Assembly: GCA_964030475.1 (NCBI GenBank)
Contig: CAXIPT010000011.1
Coordinates: 807,111 to 871,110 of the forward strand
Direction: 5' to 3'
Length of the DNA stretch: 64,000 bases
Origin: Tethya wilhelma
Taxonomy: Eukaryota; Porifera; Demospongiae; Tethyida; Tethyidae
A program made the translations under genes and the position numbers. Under the pieces are notes generated by a model that worked only from the letters and a program-made list of their open reading frames with translations, made no database searches and was not told the DNA's origin. Of this stretch, positions 47,112-58,070 are shown piece by piece; within the stretch, counting starts at the first letter, position 1; the number at the start of each line of letters is the position of its first letter.

Positions 47112-47272
47112 CTATCTGATACGTCCGGTAGCTCTGTCTTTATTGGTCTTCACGATCTGGTTGATACAGTACTCACTCTCTTGGCTAATGTCCGTCAGAC
47201 GAAGGTCAAAGGTCAATAGAGTCTTATTGTCTTCCATTCCTTCTTGAATGAGACGACCACCAGCCTGAGAGG

Positions 47273-47334
<62 letters not shown>

Positions 47335-50117
47335 ATAAATAGCTTAAATTAACTCTTCTTCCTGATCAACTTACTTCTCCAAACTTGTTGCAGGTGATGT
47401 TCAGTGAAGATATTGTCTTATTGCTCATCAGTAACTACAGTGAATTGAACATACAGTGACTCTCTCAATGGAGTCAATTACATACATGATGAAAATGGCA
47501 AAAAAGAACTAAAATTCCAAGGGACAGACTTGAACCAGGGCCATTTGAATCACAGCCAAACGCTCCTACCACCAAGCTAGTAGAACCCAACGAAGCAGAG
47601 AGCAAAGTATATACTATTCATAAACACTTAGTTGATTCTTACAATAACATTTCCATCAATATAATACTGCTATCATATTTTCCCTATGGTAATCAAAAAA
47701 ACAAACAAACAAACAAACAAACAAACAAACAAACAAACAAACAAACAAACAAACAAACAAAAAAACAAACATCTCGACAGACAGACTAGTCAATATTCCA
47801 ATCCCTATACCATCCCTACCTCTGACAACGCTGGTGCTGAAGGCTCTCCAATATTATTGCTACCGATGTTGAGAATGACCAACGTGCTGTTCTTCAGGAG
47901 TGCCTTCAATATCGGCTGCACACCCTCGTCCCCTAAGACATTCATACGAAGGTCCAGTTCCTTCAGCGTCTTGTTGACATTGAGGGCGTGGCCTAGAGCC
48001 ACACCCCCTATCATTCCGACGGTGTTGTTGCTGATGTTGAGCACGGAGAGATTGGGACAGTGCCCGTTGAGGAGCTTTGCTAGAGCCCGCGTGGTGCCAT
48101 CACTCAGCTTATTGTGGGATAAATCTGTATTGTCAGTGTGTGTGTGCAGTTTTGATAAAGTTTATATATACTGTACAGGGGGTGAATTTGGTGGGTTTAA
48201 AATTTGCCGAATTCCCATTTTAGCATGATTGGTAATTTAATTCCGCATGCTAAATTGTTTATACAGCATGTGTGTGCATGTGTATAAACTGTTTAGCCGT
48301 TTTATTTGGCGTTTTGAAGAATAATCTGCCAATTCTTTAATTCTTGCCAAATTCACCCGCTATACTTTATTAGTATTTGGCTAAATAATTTAGTCCATTG
48401 TGACTCAATTCACTGAATATCTATTCCACATCAGAAAGCCTATTTAGATGAGAGAAATAAAAAAAAATGGAACAACACTCCTCAGTGTGTTCCATGTAAT
48501 TATGCCCGACATTATGGGCAGTGATCGAGTTTTCCCATTATTCAGGGCGTGAATTATAACTGGCCATGCGGCCAACTATATAGGAATTGGGTACCTATTT
48601 ATAGCAATGACTTTACTAGGCCCATTTGTATGTTGGGTTTCAGAAATATGCACCATTTACGATAATACTTAGCTCCAATGAATACTGTTGCTATAACAAT
48701 GAGAATACTACATCTACGTACACTACAGTGATTCTATGACATTGATTCTGTGATTCTGACTCACTATACAAAAGAAAAAAAAGAGGAAAAAATGGAGCAA
48801 CACTCCTCAGTGTGCTCCAGTTGGGGAATGTCCCAAAAGTATGTGGGACGGGATATGCAGTATTGCATCACCTAGCTCATGTTAGAATGACTCCCCAAGA
48901 GTCACTCAAGTCTGAGGGTAGTTACAGTGGCCCGAAGGCCAACTGTATGGTGCTAGAGTGGCTATTTATACTGTAAACTTTACTAGCAGCATTTCTACGT
49001 TGGGTTTAAGAAATATGCACATTATGATATTCATTGACAGTATATTTGTTGTTGTTTTAACGGAAAAAAATTACTACTCTATGTGGTTTATCTCTGTTGC
49101 TCAATAATAAAAGATCCTCACCATAATAAAGAAATATTAGCAGTTAACACGCAGAAGGCCTGGGAATGAGGCTGGATATCGTGTGTGAAGTTGTGAACTG
49201 AGTTATGACAAATAGAGAGTGGTACATGCAACTAGTACTAAAATTATTACTGCAGTTCAGGAAATTTTCACCACTAAAAACTTTGGTTTGTTTTAATGTT
49301 CAAATGTTTATAATTTTTACCATTTTGACTGATTCAGCAAATATCACCATAGGTTGTACTCTTTCAGAATGTTTAATTTTTGTTACTTGTGGAAAAAATT
49401 ACCGAAGTTTCCCGATCTATGTTGTATGTTGTTACCTAGTGTCTGTAATGAAGGATGATCAAGGAGATGTGATACCAGGAGGCGGCCCCTTTCATCATTG
49501 GCCTTGCTCTTGTTCAACCGAAACACCTTAATGGTGGGCGTGGCTTTGAGGGCCTTGGACAAGAGGTGGCAGTCTTGTTTCGTGAACTCAAACAGCGACC
49601 ACTCAAAGTTCATACCACACTTTTGAACCCTGCATAACATACAGTACACCAACATTAACTATCAGAGCTGTATAAATGTTAGATCCTTATGTTTCTTTCT
49701 TTTTTTTTTCTTCTCCCCCGAGGGAATGATTATTTCGCACAGAGACTTCAACTCAAAGTTTGCTTCCCTTGAGAATGTAACAACAATGAGTTGGTCCCTA
49801 CTAATCCATTACTACAAGTGGCAATAATTATCGTATGGGTCTTCTTTTTCAAAATTACAAACGCAAGGATCAACCACCAACAATCAGGTAGTGTGAGGAA
49901 CACTTCGAGACCATTTCCCACTCAGGTGCATTAACAGGCTCTCACTCACAGCAACTTCATATTGATTGCGGAAAAAAAAAAGAGAAACTAACTTAATTGC
50001 TCACTTACTTACTTACCCAAACATCAACTGAAACTCTTGCAAATGTCTCAAGTGCTTTAAAATGATGCCACAATCCAAATGGTCATTGCTAGGCTTCAGC
50101 AGCATGTCTTCACTCAT

Positions 50118-50118
<1 letters not shown>
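47112..50118 (-). CDS. TCTE1: C-terminal LRR half of DRC5/TCTE1 (5' part displaced)
   Basis: Exons 50017-50118, 49436-49629, 47820-48124, 47375-47434 and 47112-47264 join cleanly. Sequence landmarks of dynein regulatory complex subunit 5: NFEWSLFEFTKQDCHLLSKA, KVFRLNKSKANDERGR, leucine-rich repeats (LSVLNISNNTVGMIGGVALG, LKELDLRMNVLGDEG, LVILNIGSNNIGEP), and the C-terminal LLTFDLRLTDISQESEY. It belongs to the nexin-dynein regulatory complex of motile cilia. Its upstream exons should continue at higher coordinates on this strand. Instead a (CA)n tract at 50121-50150 leads into an OGFr-like gene, and the missing half is at 52827-53768 on the other strand. Confidence 0.88.
47525..47590 (-). repeat. 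tRNA-derived SINE-like element, copy 6
   Basis: The reverse strand reads tagcttggtggtaggagc and ggttcaagtctg, in a TCTE1 intron. Confidence 0.5.
47694..47770 (+). repeat. (CAAA)n tetranucleotide repeat
   Basis: About 17 units of aaac; the complement type of the repeat at 15001. Confidence 0.85.
48178..48367. mobile_element. MITE-like element, 'gccaaattcaccc' type
   Basis: Inverted ends gggggtgaatttggtggg and gccaaattcacccgctat. It lies in the intron of TCTE1; relatives are at 50815-51003 and 54112-54298. Confidence 0.5.
48430..49060. repeat. Pair of related ~230-base dispersed repeats
   Basis: Blocks at ~48466-48670 and ~48790-49030 share caacactcctcagtgtg, ggccaac, ctatttata, ctttacta and gttgggttt(c/a)agaaatatgca in the same order. 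They lie in a large TCTE1 intron. Confidence 0.55.
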
Positions 50119-50152
<34 letters not shown>

Positions 50153-50282
50153 CAAAATGTATACTGACAATGTTGTTGTAGCCTTGTAAACCAATCCTTT
50201 ACACAAAATCTGCAAGGTTTAGGAGTTACACCAGATCACAAATGTGAAGTTTCCTCAAATAATTCTGTATGTATTATTACAG

Positions 50283-51769
50283 GGAAAACGAGATAATCCT
50301 CTTTTGAAAGCTAATTATGAGTTCTACACCAACCAGATTTTTTCTCAGCCCAATGGTGAGTTGTTCCTTCTTTAAATTGATGTAAAGTTGGTTGTGATTC
50401 TCATTGTTTCTCATTTTCCCCCCCTCCTTCTTGTTGCCTAGGTAATTTCATTGATATCATTCATGAAGAGTGGTGGGGCCACTATGACCTGTTGGAGGGT
50501 CACCATGGCTACATACAATGGTATGTGTGTGTGTGTGTGTGTGTGTGTGCGCACCTTAATTTATTCCCAAGTCAACAAACATGTGTATATTATTAAGAAT
50601 TATTTATAAACTTTGCTTTACGTAGGCTGTTTCCAATTAGAGAATCTGGCTTGAACTGGCACTCTCAAGAACTCCAACTTCATGAAATAAAGGTAAGTAT
50701 CCCAGCCTCTCTACGAAGCTTTTTGCTTTCTGAGAAAATATTCCAGCTACGTAGGAAGAACTAAGAAATTTGATTTTTTCATTAGACACGCAGTTACTCT
50801 TAGTTCTTCCATTACCGTATTGTGGGCAAATTTGGCGAATTGGCGAATTATTCTGCAAATCGCCAAACAGTTTTATGCGCACACACACGCATAATAAGCA
50901 ATGCAGCCTGCAAATTTAAGTTGCCAAATTTAAAATTTCCAATCATGCTAAAATGCAAATTCGCCCAAATTTAAGCCCACTTAATTTACCTGCTATACGG
51001 TATACTATTCAAATAAACCACACCCACACCACACCCTCCTTTGTAGAAAATTCGTGAGACCCCTGAAGCTCTCGAGAGATTACTTAAATCTTATGAAATG
51101 ATGTTGGACTTTTACGGAATGAGGTTGGACAGGCAGGATGGTATGTGTGATTGTATGAGTATTATATGAAGGCAGCCAGTGTATATTGATATTTGCCTTC
51201 TGGTCGGCTAGAATATTAAGCGCTGAAAAACCTGCTTCCTTGAATCCATATGGATGGTTTATACAAGTTTAGTGACTAAAATAAACTGTGCTATAAACTA
51301 TGAAATTTGTTCACACAGGAAGCATTGAAAGAGCTGATAACTGGAGAGCCAGATTTCATCACCTCAACCGCTCAATGCACAACTATCTAAGGATCACACG
51401 CATACTAAAATGCCTTGGAGAATTTGGTTTCGAACAGTACAAATCTCCGTTTGTGCGATTTGTTCTCCACGAAGCTATCATTGAGAGGACTCTCACAGGT
51501 ACGCTAGAGAGCTGTATGAACTATTGGGTGGAGGTGATAAAGAATGATGATGAGAGAAAGGAGATAAGAAGCTATGCCAGAGCTCTCGCAGCCGATGCTA
51601 ACTCTGAACAGGAACGAAGAAAGACAGATGGATCTAGAGGAGGAAACCCTGCTCCTAGAAAAGGAGGTAGTACTCCTGCTTCAAAAGGAGGTAGCACTTC
51701 TGCCCCAAAAGATAATAGCACTTCTGCCTCAAAAGGAGCTGGTACTGCTAAAGAAGGAAGCAACACAAA
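50283..51769 (+). CDS. OGFR: OGFr-like protein, copy 1 (partial)
   Basis: Exons 50283-50355, 50442-50520, 50626-50692, 51047-51140 and 51319-51769 join in phase. They spell the conserved OGFr N-terminal region: EFYTNQIFSQPN, IIHEEWWGHYDLLEGHHGYI then QWLFPIRESGLNWHSQEL, YEMMLDFYGMRL, and HNYLRITRILKCLGEFGFEQ. The vertebrate protein binds the opioid growth factor (Met-enkephalin) and restrains growth; the function here is unknown. After the domain comes a Lys/Ser/Thr repeat tail, cut by the single N at 51770. The 5' exons are not visible next to the (CA)n tract at 50121. Confidence 0.85.
50815..51003. mobile_element. MITE-like element in OGFr copy 1 intron
   Basis: Begins taccgtattgtgggcaaatt and ends with acctgctatacggta. 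The same insertion is present at the same place in copy 2 (54112-54298), so it predates the copying. Confidence 0.55.
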
Positions 51770-51770
51770 N

Positions 51771-52660
51771 GTACCGGATATCCTTTCCTATAAGCAATGG
51801 TATCTCTAGAGCTCCAATACGAAGGCTCTTTAGGTATCCTGATCTTTGGCATGTATCTACCACCACCACCACCACTCCTATTGCTGGCTCCACCATGACC
51901 TCTCCAGAAACTAAATGACTTGGGGGGATTCTTATCATGCCCCTTTGATTTATTCTGTAATGAAAACAAGATGGAATTGATACAGCACAATCACAAATCA
52001 ACAGAAATGGCAGCTCAGCATGAACCTCACATAATAGTGATGAGATTAATATAAAATTTATGTATATATGTACTCTAATATTATGGTAGAATGGGTATTT
52101 CTTAATGCTATATACAAAGTTCAAGACAGAAACAGATTTTCTTTATAAACTAATTTGGTAAGGGGTCTTACACTTACTTCCTCCTTCTCCCTACGTTCTT
52201 CACTTCGTGCAACCTCTGACCACAGCTCTTCATTAGATGAGTCAGGATCAGGGGTATTCTCATTAGTAGATTGATAATTACTCCCTCCACTGTCATTGCT
52301 ACCCAGACTGTCGTCATGGTGAGTATCAACAGAGTTTGCTTGTCCGGCTTCTTCGTAGTCCATTTCATTGTCATCACTCATGGATGGATCTTGAGTAGTT
52401 CCTGGTTTGTCAGATTCGGGAACAGCATCAGTTTCTCCCGTTGCTGAGTTCAATGGCTGTTCTTTGTCTTGGCTACTTGTACCAGTAGTGGTGGTTGTTT
52501 CAGGAGTTGCTTTCTCACTGTGCTCATTCATGCTCTCTGTTGTTTCTTGTGTGCCCCTATCATTAGAGGGTTCATTAGACTCACTTTGAGATGGATTCTC
52601 AGGAGGTGAGGCTGGTGCTTTCTTCAGCTTCTTTATTCGATATCCTACTCGACTAGCCAT
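51771..52660 (-). CDS. Unrecognised acidic protein with Gly-rich exon (3' partial)
   Basis: Exon 52178-52660 starts at ATG 52660 (MASRVGYRIKKLKKAP) and encodes an acidic Ser/Thr/Asp-rich region, ending EERREKEE with donor gtaagt. Exon 51771-51954 (acceptor ctgcag-type) reads NKSKGHDKNPPKSFSFWRGH and SNRSGGGGGRYMPKIRIPKE, which resembles an RGG-type nucleic acid binding stretch. It is cut by the N at 51770. I do not recognise the family. Its ATG is 166 bp from the TCTE1 start on the other strand, which suggests a shared promoter. Confidence 0.55.
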
Positions 52661-52826
52661 ACTCGTCACGTGTCAGCTCAGCAGAATCTCTCTGATTGGT
52701 AAGTGGTCGCCAATATCACAAGCTACAAATTACGTCAACTGACCGCCCACGCACATTCTGTTACTACAGCAACTGTTTGTCATTTCTATTTGAAGCACAC
52801 CACGGCAAAACCGAAAGAGGAGATTT
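52661..52826. promoter_or_regulatory. Putative bidirectional promoter, unknown gene / TCTE1
   Basis: Only 166 bases separate the divergent start codons at 52660 (-) and 52827 (+). It contains cacgtg (E-box type) close to the minus-strand start. Confidence 0.4.
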
Positions 52827-53608
52827 ATGGAGAAAGCAAAGGTAATTTAGTTTGTTTTACAGTGCATTCAGTTCCTCTAGTTCTATTTTATGTGTGTATA
52901 CAACATTCAGAAGTTGAATCCCGCGGCAGACCCGCGCAAAATGCGACGAATCATAGCAGAGGATCCAGAATGGAATTTGGAGACAGTCCCGCCACTAGTG
53001 GAGGCCTGTGTCCAGCACATCATCAACAACTTCCATTGTAGGTTAAAGTTAAACGATTACAATTGTACTTTGTAGCCTATATAGTATATCCTATTATGGT
53101 TTAGCCTAATGACAAATTATAATCCGGATTTACTGGCACTCCAGTGCCAGTTCCATTGACTACAATATATTTAGCTTAGTATACAAGCCCATGTCTCGAG
53201 GTACCGTGTAAATTATATTGCTAGCTAGCACATTATATCAACAAGGGCTTATATACTAAAGAAGTGTAGGAACTGTTATAAAGAGCTATTCTCTTTCCGT
53301 ACCCCACTATTAATTAGCACGGCCCCTGCTTGATGAGCTACTTCCGAAGGACAAACGTAAGGTGCTCGACAAGCTCCCTACAGACGTCCCCCTCAAGGTC
53401 ACTGCCCCTCTCATTAGCGACAATTCTTACTGGGAGAGGTGTTGCCGTGCCCGCTGGTCCCTTTGTGACGTGGGAGAGTACGAGTCTAACTGGAAGAGAA
53501 TGTACTTTGAGAGAAATGCTCAAGAGTGTGTGGAAAACTTTGTCCCTGAAGAGTCGAGCGTTAAGGAAGTAAGTATATGTTAAGAGTGTTCTCTTTCTTT
53601 CACACGTG

Positions 53609-53663
<55 letters not shown>

Positions 53664-53768
53664 GGAAGAAGTTCTTGATCTCTCTTCTCCATTCATCCAT
53701 CGTCTCATCATTCGTCAGCTGCTCCCTCCACCTCGCGACAAACCACTCACAGATGACGATGATGATGG
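52827..53768 (+). CDS. TCTE1: N-terminal half of DRC5/TCTE1 (3' part displaced)
   Basis: Exons 52827-52841 (MEKAK), 52911-53036, 53318-53568 and 53662-53768 join in phase. NPAADPRKMRRIIAEDPEWN, VEACVQHIINNF, YWERCCRARWSLCDV and SNWKRMYFERN are diagnostic for TCTE1/DRC5. It stops at donor gttagt after DDDDDG. The next exon expected is the one at 50017-50118 on the minus strand (MSEDMLLKPSNDHLDCG). Instead a (TG)n tract leads into OGFr-like exons. The gene would be whole if this segment were inverted and placed next to 50118. Confidence 0.87.
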
Positions 53769-53823
53769 GTTAGTTAGTCATGTGACCACTATATCTGTAT
53801 ATGGTATTGTCATGTGACCTTTT

Positions 53824-53860
<37 letters not shown>

Positions 53861-53938
53861 CAAGTAAACTAACATGTGTATTACTATTATTAAGAATTAT
53901 TTCTAAACTTTAATACATACATATGTAGGTTGTTTCCA

Positions 53939-54410
53939 ATCAGAGAATCTGGATTGAACTGGCACTCTCAAGAACTTCAACTTCATGAAATAAAAGTAAG
54001 TATCCCAGGCCCTCTACGAAGCTTTTTGCTTAATATTCCAGCTACGTAGGAAGAGCTAAGAAATTGATTTTTTTATTAGACACGCGGTTACTCTTAGTTC
54101 TTCCATTACCATATAGTGGGCAAATTTGGTGAATTGGCGAATTATTCTGCAAATCGCCAAACAGTTTTTATGTGCACACACATGCATATAAGCAATGCAG
54201 CCTGCAAATGTAAGTCGCCAAATTTAAAATTTCCAATCATGTGCTAAAATGCAAATTCACCAAATTTTAAGCCCACCAAATTTACCTACTATACGGTATA
54301 CTCTTCAAATAAACCACACCCACACCACACCCTCCTTTGTAGAAAATTCGTGAGACCCCTGAAGCTCTTGAGAGGTTACTTAAATCTTATGAAATGATGT
54401 TGGACTTTTA
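53939..54410 (+). pseudogene. OGFR: OGFr-like copy 2, upstream fragment (contig edge)
   Basis: Exon 53939-53995 (LFPIRESGLNWHSQELQ) and partial exon 54343-54410 (RETPEALERLL) nearly repeat copy 1 at 50626-50692 and 51047 onward, including the intron. The fragment ends at N 54411 in the middle of the exon. The last 170 bases (54241-54410) recur at 56651-56820. It is probably a haplotype or duplicate contig rather than a true separate gene. Confidence 0.6.
54112..54298. mobile_element. MITE-like element in OGFr copy 2 intron
   Basis: Homologous to 50815-51003, with the same ends and insertion point. Confidence 0.55.
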
Positions 54411-54411
54411 N

Positions 54412-55758
54412 TATCCACATAACCATTAAGGAACTGCTTCCTGTAGTAGTGGGAGTAGCAGTATGGGGTGGTAAATGGAGAGGAAAAACAATCCTTTGCA
54501 AGTCTGACAATGCAGCAGTTGTAGCCATTCTTAACTCTGGGAGTAGTAAGAGTAGGCAAGCGATGCAACTTGTTCGATGTTTGTTCTTTTTTACAGCCAA
54601 GTTCAACCTAATCTTGGTAGTGGAACATTTAGCTGGAAAGTTAAATGGGGCGGCTGATGCTTTATCGCGTGATGACCAGTATTCCTTTTTCCGACAGATT
54701 CCCCGAGCAGTAGCTCGTCCAACATCAATTCCCAAGGAGCTCATTCACCTGCTAATTCATCAACCTCAGGATTGGCTATCAGTGGATTGGAAGAGTCTGT
54801 TCACTTCTATTTCACAAAAGGCTTAGCAGATTCAACTTGGAAAACATATTCGTCGGCAAAGACTCGGTTTCTTCGTTTCTGTCAGGAGTATGGCTGTGAT
54901 GCAGCAAAGATCACGGAACCACTTTTGTGCTCCTTCGTGTCAGTGCTAGCTGATCAAGGTCTTAAGTATAGGACAATTAAGGTCTACCTGTCTGGTGTTC
55001 GTCATTTACAGATTGAGAGCAGCACACAAGATATTTTCCAGGGGAATTCACTGACAAAACTCCATTACGTGTTGCGAGGTATTAGAAAGAGTGAAGCCCA
55101 AAAAGGTGTTCCTCAGAAGCCCCGTCTTCCCATAACTTCAGAGATTCTGCTAAAGTTGAAGTCAGCGTGGGACTCTCATGCAGACGACCCAGATGTGAAA
55201 ATGATTTGGGCTGCTTGCTGTCTGGCCTTTTTCGCATTTTTGCGAGTAGGAGAGATGACCGCTCCCAGTGAGTCTGTGTTTGATCCTCAAGTGCATATGT
55301 GCTTTGGAGATATTGGAGTGGACAATGCTGTCAACCCTCACACAGTCAGAGTGTCAATCAAAGAGTCAAAGACGGACCCCTTTCGTCAAGGTATCAACCT
55401 CTTTCTTGGACGTACCTCATCATGTTTGTGCCCAGTTAGTGCACTAATGGCCTATTTAGTTGTGAGAGGCAATTCTCCAGGTCTCCTGTTCCGGTTTGCT
55501 GATGGAAAGTTCCTAACAAGAGCTCGCTTTGTTGAGTTTGTAAAAGATGGCCTGTCCACAGCTGGTCTGGATGCCTCATTGTATAATGGGCACAGTTTTA
55601 GAATTGGCGCTGCTACCACTGCTGCTCAAAGGGGTGTGGAAGACTCGATAATAAAGATGCTGGGTAGGTGGGAGAGTACAGCCTACCTTCAGTATGTTAG
55701 GGTCCCCCGGGAGCGTCTAGCGGGTTACAGTAGAGTGCTGGCTCAGCAGAGGGAGTGA
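54412..55758 (+). mobile_element. Tyrosine-recombinase retroelement fragment (RNase H + recombinase)
   Basis: Frame 1 (54412-54826) is the end of a reverse transcriptase/RNase H polyprotein: CKSDNAAVVAILNSGSSK and EHLAGKLNGAADALSR are typical RNase H motifs, with the upstream RT cut off by the contig edge. Frame 2 (54772-55758, overlapping) is a ~320-residue tyrosine recombinase with an N-terminal SAM-like domain (WKTYSSAKTRFLRFCQE). Catalytic-site candidates are Arg in FLRVGEMT, HSFRIGAATTAA, GRWES and Tyr in YLQYVRVP. This arrangement matches DIRS/Ngaro-type elements. No methyltransferase domain is seen, which favours Ngaro-like. Both frames are open, so the copy is recent. Confidence 0.85.
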
Positions 55759-56650
55759 CATTTTATCATATGGTAGGTGTGGGTGACTGAATCATATTTC
55801 ACTGTGTATAATCTTTGCTATATGTTATTATTCTAGTCATGGTCACTTGTGCTCTTCATTAGATTCTCAATTTTTGTCTCAGTTTTGTTTTTGTTTTGCA
55901 TTGTCATACTCATAGTTTAGTTAGGTTGTTTGGTTATAAATTAGGGTGGTGATTTGTTGGGTTGCTTGGGGAGGGGGAGGCTTGCGCCTGCTTGGGTGGG
56001 GTGGAGACTAGAGGTCTCCACAGCATATCCCTTTCTCCTCGCGCCACTCACACAACCCCCCCCCCCTTTTGGGGGCGTGGCACGGGAGCTAGGGATTTCC
56101 CTCCCCAAGCACTTCCGCCATTCACTCAGGCACTTTGGTACTTGCGGCCCTGTATCATTTTGCGGGTGGTGTCGTGGCTATTCCGGTAAGTTGTTAATTC
56201 CAAATACTGATAATATCTAATCCAATTTCATTAGCTTTTAGCCATTTTTAAAATGTTTTTAAGGTAAAATAAACACTTTTTGTTAAAAAAAATATACTTT
56301 TATGTTTTGGAAAATACAAAGTCCATAGTAACTCAAAAAAACTTAAGTTCTTTATCTTTACCGTGAGTAAACTTTGTTTTTCACCAACAATGTTTGTTAA
56401 ACCAAGAGAATGTATAATGTGATAGAAAAAGTAACATTTCACAAAAGAATTTCTTTGTGCTAAAAATGTTTCCAAAGCAAAATAAACGTTTTTTGTGAAA
56501 AGTGTACTTATTAAATTTTCAGAAATTTTTCTAAGTACATAGTGACTTAAATAAACTAAGTTCTTTATCTCTACCGTTAAAATACTTTGTTTTTCACCAG
56601 GAATGTTTTTTACACCAAGAAAAGTAAAGTTTCACCAAAGTGTTTCTTTT
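55759..56650 (+). mobile_element. 3' region of the tyrosine-recombinase element with tandem repeat
   Basis: A non-coding stretch after the recombinase: a G/C-rich section (55960-56110), then two imperfect tandem units of about 195 bases (56261-56460 and 56461-56650) with shared blocks such as agttctttatct and actttgtttttcacca. It probably belongs to the terminal repeats of the element. The exact element end is unclear. Confidence 0.5.
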
Positions 56651-56752
56651 GTGCTAAAATGCAAATTCACCAAATTTTAAGCCCACCAAATTTACCTACT
56701 ATACGGTATACTCTTCAAATAAACCACACCCACACCACACCCTCCTTTGTAG

Positions 56753-58002
56753 AAAATTCGTGAGACCCCTGAAGCTCTTGAGAGGTTACTTAAATCTTAT
56801 GAAATGATGTTGGACTTTTACGGAATGAAGTTGGACAGGCAGGATGGTATGACATTGTGGGATTGTATGAGTATTATAATAATAAAATTATGAAGGCAGC
56901 CAAAGTATAATATTATCGCATTGTGTGGCATTTGTGCCTTTCGATGCCAACATAATGGTCTGCTACCACCCTCTGGTGGTGGACTAAAATTAATAGTTGA
57001 GCTGAAAATTTAAACTTACAAGTATCCAATCATGCATGTCTATTTCTGCTGACAACATTTAATGGTCTCCTATCACCCTCTGGTGGTGGACTAAAATTTA
57101 GAGTTGAGCTAACTTGTAAGCTATTACCCTCTGGTGGACTAGAATATTAAGCGATGAAAAACCTGCTTCCTTGAATATATGTGGATGGGTTTATACAAGT
57201 TTAGTGACTAAAATAAATTTGCTAAAAACTATGAATTTGTTCACACAGGAAGCATTAGAAGAGCTGATAACTGGAGAGCCAGATTTCATCACCTCAATCG
57301 CTCAATGCATAACTATCTAAGGATCACACGCATACTAAAATGTCTTGGAGAATTCGGTTTCGAACAGTACAAATCTCCGTTCGTGCGATTCGTTCTCCAC
57401 GAAGCTATCATTGAGAGGACTCTCACAGGTACGCTAGAGAGCTGTATGAACTACTGGGTGGAGGTGATAAAGAACGACGAAGAGAGAAAGGAGATAAGAA
57501 GCTATGCCAGAGCTCTCGCAGCTGACGCTAACTCTGAACAGGAACGAAGAAAGACAGATGGATCTAGAGGAGGAAACCCTGCTCCTAGAAAAGGAGGTAG
57601 CACTCCTACCTCAAAAGATAATAGTACTTCTACCTCAAAAGATGATAGCACTTCTACCTCAAAAGATGATAGCACTTCTGCCTCAAAAGGAGCTGGTACT
57701 GCTAAAAAAGGAAGCGACACAAAAGATGATAGCACTCCAGGGCCTGCCTCAAAAGATGCTAGCACTTCTACTTCGAAAGATGGTAGCACTCCTGCTGCAA
57801 AAGATGATAGCACTCAAAAAGATAATAGCACTTCTGCCTCAAAAGGAGCTGGTACTGCTAAAGAAGGAAGCAACACAAAAGATGGTAGCACTCCGGGGCC
57901 TACCTCAAAAGATGATAGCACTCCTGGGCCTGCCGCAAAAGATGCTAGCACTTCTACTTCGAAAGATGGTAGCACTCCTGCTGCAAAAGATGATAGCACT
58001 CA
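56753..58002 (+). CDS. OGFR: OGFr-like protein, copy 2 downstream part with repeat tail
   Basis: Exon 56753-56846 (RETPEALERLLKSYEMMLDF) and exon 57249-58002, nearly identical to copy 1 in the OGFr domain (RSMHNYLRITRILKCLGEFG). The tail has about 14 units of 8-12 residues of the form K(D/G)xST(S/P)xxSK, more than in copy 1, ending at N 58003. Vertebrate OGFr also has C-terminal tandem repeats, but of a different sequence. Copy 2 is separated from its upstream exons by the retroelement. Confidence 0.78.
56955..57140. repeat. Triplicate 'ccctctggtggtggac' repeat
   Basis: Three copies of caccctctggtggtggacta, some with ttgagct, in an OGFr copy 2 intron. A related inverted bit is at 10870-10975. 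Confidence 0.5.
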
Positions 58003-58070
58003 NCAAAAATAAACACTATTTTGCAGCTCATCAAGCTTCTGTATTAGTCTAATACAGTCCATACACTTAC

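Noticed and set aside
51771..52660. Considered as CASC3/Barentsz because of the acidic N-terminus and Gly-rich part
   Set aside because: No SELOR-box pattern can be seen. Left as unrecognised.
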